Positions 60,386 to 64,000 of a stretch of DNA of 64,000 nt are shown piece after piece. The notes under the pieces were generated by a model. It was not told where the DNA came from and ran no database searches. It worked only from the letters and a program-made list of their open reading frames with translations. Each line of letters opens with the position of its first letter. The first letter of the stretch is position 1. Both the position numbers and the translations under genes were made by a program. Source of the stretch: Bin5 sp965204525 (GTDB taxonomy: Bacteria; Chloroflexota; Anaerolineae; Caldilineales; Caldilineaceae); the NCBI GenBank assembly GCA_965204525.1, contig OZ241994.1:2480001-2544000 (forward strand), read 5' to 3'.

Positions 60386-61273
60386 ATGGAGATTACGAAA
60401 GCGGTCATCACCGCGGCCAGGCGCACGCAGAGAAGTCTCCCCCTGCAGACGATTATCGACAGTGACGGGGTGGAGAAATCGGTCTTGCGGATTCTGGTGG
60501 AGGAGGTAATCGACGCCGGAGTCGACGAAATCTGCGTCATTGTTTATCCGGGCGATGAAACGGCCTATGCAGCGACGGTCGGAGAGCATGCCGGCCGACT
60601 CCAGTTTGTTCAGCAGGAGGAGCAGTTAGGCTACGCGCACGCGGTATACTGTGCACGAGAATTTGTTGGTCGCGACTCTTTTCTGCACCTGGTGGGGGAC
60701 CACTTGTACGTCCGGCCAGACGGAGGGCGTTGTGCGGCGCGCGTTGTCGAGGCGGCGCGCTTACATAATAGCTCGGTCTCTGCGGTACAGGCGACGCGGG
60801 AGACTCTCCTGCCTTACTTCGGCGCGGTGGGCGGCCACCGTCTGCCCGGGCAGACGGGGCTATACCAGGTGGAGACCGTGATTGAGAAACCCACCCCCAC
60901 CGAAGCTGAACAGAGGTTGGTGGCATCCGGCCTGCGCGCGGGCCACTATCTCTGCTTCTTCGGCATTCACGTTCTGACAGCTACGGTCATGGAGTTACTC
61001 GGTGGGCTGCTCTCCTCTACGGATGCGGAAGGAGCGGACGGGAGCCCTGGCGTTGGGCTCTCGCTGTCGGCAGCTCTGAATCTACTGGCCCAGAGGGAGC
61101 AGTATCTGGCTTTGGAGCAGCGGGGTATGCGTCTCGACATCGGAGTGAAGTACGGCTTGCTAACTGCCCAAATCGCGCTGGCTTTGAACGGACAGGACCG
61201 AGATGAAATGCTGACCCGGCTGCTGGAGCTGCTGATGACCCGCTCGATGCAGGAGGGGGAGGAGCCGATATAG
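60386..61273 (+). CDS. GalU-like nucleotidyltransferase with degenerate nucleotide loop
   Basis: The start at ATG 60386 gives 295 residues. The fold of UTP-glucose-1-phosphate uridylyltransferase is recognisable: VEEVIDAGVDEICVIVYPGDE, FVQQEEQLGYAHAVYCAREFV, LHLVGDHLYV (metal Asp), VIEKPTPTEAEQ, and C-terminal MRLDIGVKYGLL. The usual N-terminal GxGTRxxP..K loop reads AARRTQRSLPLQTIIDSDGV, so the key Gly and Lys residues are missing. It may have altered catalysis or a regulatory role. It is 70 bp upstream of the giant kinase/uridylyltransferase gene. Confidence 0.8.
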   Translation: MEITKAVITAARRTQRSLPLQTIIDSDGVEKSVLRILVEEVIDAGVDEICVIVYPGDETAYAATVGEHAGRLQFVQQEEQLGYAHAVYCAREFVGRDSFLHLVGDHLYVRPDGGRCAARVVEAARLHNSSVSAVQATRETLLPYFGAVGGHRLPGQTGLYQVETVIEKPTPTEAEQRLVASGLRAGHYLCFFGIHVLTATVMELLGGLLSSTDAEGADGSPGVGLSLSAALNLLAQREQYLALEQRGMRLDIGVKYGLLTAQIALALNGQDRDEMLTRLLELLMTRSMQEGEEPI

Positions 61274-61343
61274 TTTTCCGCGGCCAGCGGCCGGCATTCT
61301 ACGCGGCGCGGCCGCCACATAGTCGGACCTACAGAATTTTGAG

Positions 61344-64000
61344 ATGAGTACACTGGCCAGAATCATCACCGCAGCGGATGAGGATACCCGCAATCGCTCG
61401 CTGGAGCAGTTCGCCCGCTCCGCTTCGGCCGAGACTTTGCTTCGGGAGTGTGAGGCGTTGGACCGTCTGCGGCGGGAGAACGAAAACCTGTATGAACAGG
61501 TTCGGGCCCTCTTTTTCCTACACTCGATTCACCGGTATCATCTGCCGGGCAAGTCCGGTATTGCCGGCAGAGGCGTGATCCCTTTTCGAGGATACGAAGA
61601 GCTGCGCAACCGCCGTTTCGAGGAGGCGATTGAGACGTTCCTGCGCCACCAGTCGCAGGCAGGGCCAAGCGAGGCTCTATCGAGCGGGTTGTCCGCGGCG
61701 TACCGTCAACTCGGCTTCCAGACGCTGGCCGACCAGGTGCGGCGCAGCGTGCGGTCTATTGCGGGCAACCAATGGATGTTTCGGGTCGGCCACCCGAGCG
61801 ATCATCCTCTGCGCGTCCATCGGAGACTTCTCCGTCCTCTCGAAAACGGACTCTTTCCCATTCTGCGCGAAACGACTCCTGTGCGGATGGACCTGACGCA
61901 CTGTGGCTGGAGTGACATTTTCTTTCTGGGGATGGACTTCCCTGAAGGCGCGCGGGTGCTGAATGTTTCCATCGACCTGAGCGTAGAAAGCGCGGGCCCA
62001 ACACAGAGCCAGGCGCCGCGACCGCCGGTGGAGGGTTATTTGCGGGTCATTGATCGGCCGGTTCTGCGGCTGGCCAGCGTTGACCTGCAGGCGAGCGCCG
62101 AGATTACGACTTTCGCCGAGGTCTTCGATTTTGCGCGCGACCATCTCGGTCTGTTGAAGGCTGCGCTGATTGCGGCCGGCATCGTGCCACCGGGCATGGA
62201 GGGGGCACACCAACCGCTATCCGATCTGCTAACCCAACTGGTTGGCTCCGGCCAGGGGATTGAACTGGTGAGCAAGGTGAATGATATCCCAAAGGGATCG
62301 CGTTTGGCTGTTTCCACCAGTCTGCTGGCCTGCCTCATCACTGTTTGTATGCGGGCGACGGGCCAAGCCAGGTCGCTTACAGGCGGATTGAGCGAAGTAG
62401 AGCGCCGGCTGGTGGCGGCGCGGGCCATTCTGGGCGAATGGCTGGGGGGATCGGGCGGTGGCTGGCAGGATTCGGGCGGCGTCTGGCCGGGGATAAAACT
62501 TATCGAGGGAAGGTTGAGCTCAGAGGGGGATCCCGAGTTTGGCGTCAGCCGAGGCAGGCTGTTGCCCGGCCATCATCTTTTTGGGAAGGACGAGATCAGC
62601 GAAGAAACCCGACAGGCACTGCAAGCCAGCCTGGTCCTGGTTCACGGTGGCATGGCACAGGACGTTGGGCCGATACTGGAGATGGTGACGGAGAAGTATC
62701 TGCTGCGTTCTGAAGAGGAGTGGATGGGGCGACAGCAGGCGATTGGCACGTTGGACGAGATATTGGGGTATCTGAAGGCTGGCAATATAAAGGCCATTGG
62801 TGAGGCTACGGAGCGCAACTTCAGGGGGCCGATTCAAACGATCATTCCGTGGGCGGGCAACCTGTACACAGACAGGCTGATTCAGCAGGCGCGCGCTGCG
62901 TTTGGCGAGCATTTTTGGGGTTTCTGGATGTTGGGCGGGATGTCAGGGGGCGGCATGGGATTTCTCTTTGAGCCTCGCCACAAGTCCTCGGCGAAGGTCC
63001 GGCTGCAGGAGATCATGGACAAAACGAAGGCCCTCATGGAGCAATCCGTTCCCTTCGCGATGCGGCCAGTGGTATATGACTTTGCGATCGACGAGAGGGG
63101 CACCTGGGCAGAACTGCACGGGGGAGCAGGTGACACGGAGCGCCGAGCGGACGGACCCGCCGCGCTCATGCCGGGAGATTACTACCGGCTGACCTTTCCG
63201 GACATTTTGCGCCGGGATCCGTGGCTTCTCTCCCCTGCCCAGCGAGCAGAGCTGGAGATTTTCGGGGCCCTCAGCGTCGGGGAGCCGGCTCTTGTCGACG
63301 TTCTCCCTTCGCTCTTCCAACGCATGCTGCCGCAGAAACAGGAGGAGGAATCACAGGACTCACTGTCGGCAATGCTGGCGGCAAACGCTTTTGACCGCGA
63401 GCAACATGAACAGATTCGCGGCGACCTGCGCAGCGGCCGGATCGGCTTAGCCCAGAACCGGCTGCCGACGCGCAGCCTGATCGAGGAAGTTGCGCCTGAG
63501 GAGCTCGTTGACGCGACGACAGGGTTGCCGAAACGTTTTGACGAGATCGGCAGGGCCGCGCTCAGGGCGGGAGAGGTGGCGGTCGTCACTCTGGCAGGGG
63601 GCGCCGGCAGTCGGTGGAGCCAGGGCGCGGGCGTCGTGAAGGCGCTGAACCCGTTTGCGCGTCTGGCGGGCCGGCATCGCAATTTCATCGAGATTCACCT
63701 GGCCAAAAGCCGCCGCAGCGGTCGACTTTGCGGTACGCCTCTGCCTCATGTAGTTACTACCAGCTATCTGACGCACCGAGCTATCGCAGACGCGCTCGGG
63801 GACGGAAACGGCTGTGGATCCGGTGGACCGCTTCTGCTGTCACCGGGAAACAGCGTCGGCTTACGAATGGTGCCGATGGCGCGGGACCTGCGTTTCGACT
63901 GGGAGGAGAGTTCGAGACAGGTACTTGATATACAGGCGGAAAAAGTCCGGGAAAGCCAGCACAGCGCACTGATCAACTGGGCGCGTTCGCAGGGGGAGGG
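61344..64000 (+). CDS. large GHMP-kinase-like plus UDPGP-type uridylyltransferase protein, partial (right edge)
   Basis: The frame is open from ATG 61344 (885 codons) to the window end. The N-terminal ~120 residues are helical. The middle (about 200-600) resembles the C-terminal half of L-fucokinase/GHMP-type proteins: LVHGGMAQDVGPILEMVTEK, FRGPIQTIIPWAGNLYTD and FWGFWMLGGMSGGGMGFLF. From about residue 700 to the edge a UDP-sugar pyrophosphorylase-like core begins: VVTLAGGAGSRWSQGAGVVK and HRNFIEIHLAKSRR. The pair of activities could activate a sugar in two steps (kinase then UTP transfer). The C-terminal part is not visible, so completeness is unknown. The initiator kinase motifs are less clear than the middle ones. 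Confidence 0.75.
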   Translation, partial: MSTLARIITAADEDTRNRSLEQFARSASAETLLRECEALDRLRRENENLYEQVRALFFLHSIHRYHLPGKSGIAGRGVIPFRGYEELRNRRFEEAIETFLRHQSQAGPSEALSSGLSAAYRQLGFQTLADQVRRSVRSIAGNQWMFRVGHPSDHPLRVHRRLLRPLENGLFPILRETTPVRMDLTHCGWSDIFFLGMDFPEGARVLNVSIDLSVESAGPTQSQAPRPPVEGYLRVIDRPVLRLASVDLQASAEITTFAEVFDFARDHLGLLKAALIAAGIVPPGMEGAHQPLSDLLTQLVGSGQGIELVSKVNDIPKGSRLAVSTSLLACLITVCMRATGQARSLTGGLSEVERRLVAARAILGEWLGGSGGGWQDSGGVWPGIKLIEGRLSSEGDPEFGVSRGRLLPGHHLFGKDEISEETRQALQASLVLVHGGMAQDVGPILEMVTEKYLLRSEEEWMGRQQAIGTLDEILGYLKAGNIKAIGEATERNFRGPIQTIIPWAGNLYTDRLIQQARAAFGEHFWGFWMLGGMSGGGMGFLFEPRHKSSAKVRLQEIMDKTKALMEQSVPFAMRPVVYDFAIDERGTWAELHGGAGDTERRADGPAALMPGDYYRLTFPDILRRDPWLLSPAQRAELEIFGALSVGEPALVDVLPSLFQRMLPQKQEEESQDSLSAMLAANAFDREQHEQIRGDLRSGRIGLAQNRLPTRSLIEEVAPEELVDATTGLPKRFDEIGRAALRAGEVAVVTLAGGAGSRWSQGAGVVKALNPFARLAGRHRNFIEIHLAKSRRSGRLCGTPLPHVVTTSYLTHRAIADALGDGNGCGSGGPLLLSPGNSVGLRMVPMARDLRFDWEESSRQVLDIQAEKVRESQHSALINWARSQGE

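Noticed and set aside
1..64000. CRISPR arrays, rRNA genes or prophage
   Set aside because: No regularly spaced repeats, rRNA-like sequence or phage structural genes were seen on reading the window.

Overview
The window looks like a chromosomal segment of a GC-rich, didermless heterotroph, most probably a member of Chloroflexota (Caldilineales/Anaerolineae-like). The phylum call is an inference. It rests on the many sugar ABC loci, lipoproteins with the alanine/proline-rich style after the lipobox (for example MAACVPAAAP), twin-arginine signals on several solute-binding proteins, a RhaEW-type aldolase/dehydrogenase fusion, and sugar isomerases and oxidoreductases scattered among the transporters. 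No rRNA, CRISPR array or phage block was seen.

Layout. 1-12 kb (minus strand): a CE15-like esterase cut by the window edge, a sugar isomerase, an intact IS5-family element, then two carbohydrate ABC operons. The first has its own MalK-type ATPase; the second ends in a sialidase-like beta-propeller. 12.5-17.7 kb: a small membrane protein, a RhaEW-type bifunctional enzyme, an amidase and a Kelch lipoprotein. 17.8-29.2 kb (plus strand): Gfo/Idh/MocA dehydrogenase and isomerase, an oligopeptide-type (family 5) binding protein with two permeases but no ATPases, two tandem paralogues of a large unclassified protein with a glycosidase-like C-terminal half, and a second, about 85% identical, copy of the dehydrogenase followed by broken remnants of the isomerase and Kelch genes. 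29.2-44 kb (mostly minus): a third sugar ABC operon; a catabolic run (SDR, 2-hydroxyacid dehydrogenase, mannonate-dehydratase-like protein, odd P-loop protein, amidohydrolase); a fumarylacetoacetase-family gene; a DUF402 gene; and a fourth sugar ABC operon. 44.3-50.5 kb (plus): a methyltransferase-like gene, a cupin, and a complete BMP-type nucleoside ABC transporter closed by a clear terminator. 50.5-57 kb (minus): core genes tRNA-Thr, efp, ruvA, ruvC, yebC, pyrG, acpS and a membrane-anchored glycosyltransferase. 57.5-64 kb: Ldh2-family dehydrogenase, isomerase, OsmC, a GalU-like protein with a degenerate active-site loop, and a very large kinase/uridylyltransferase-like protein that runs off the right edge.

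How it fits together. The window reads as a plant- or algal-type saccharide scavenging region: extracellular binding proteins and permeases, esterase and sialidase-like enzymes, and intracellular oxidoreductases and isomerases for deoxy-sugars and uronates. Four of the six ABC loci lack an ATPase (three sugar loci and the family 5 locus), so a shared ATPase is likely. All five loci in which a binding-protein gene is followed by a permease gene have a strong hairpin in that junction, none with a T tract. The most novel-looking parts are the family 5 transporter with its two paralogous glycosidase-like proteins, the duplicated and decayed dehydrogenase/Kelch segment, and the structured leader of the nucleoside transporter.
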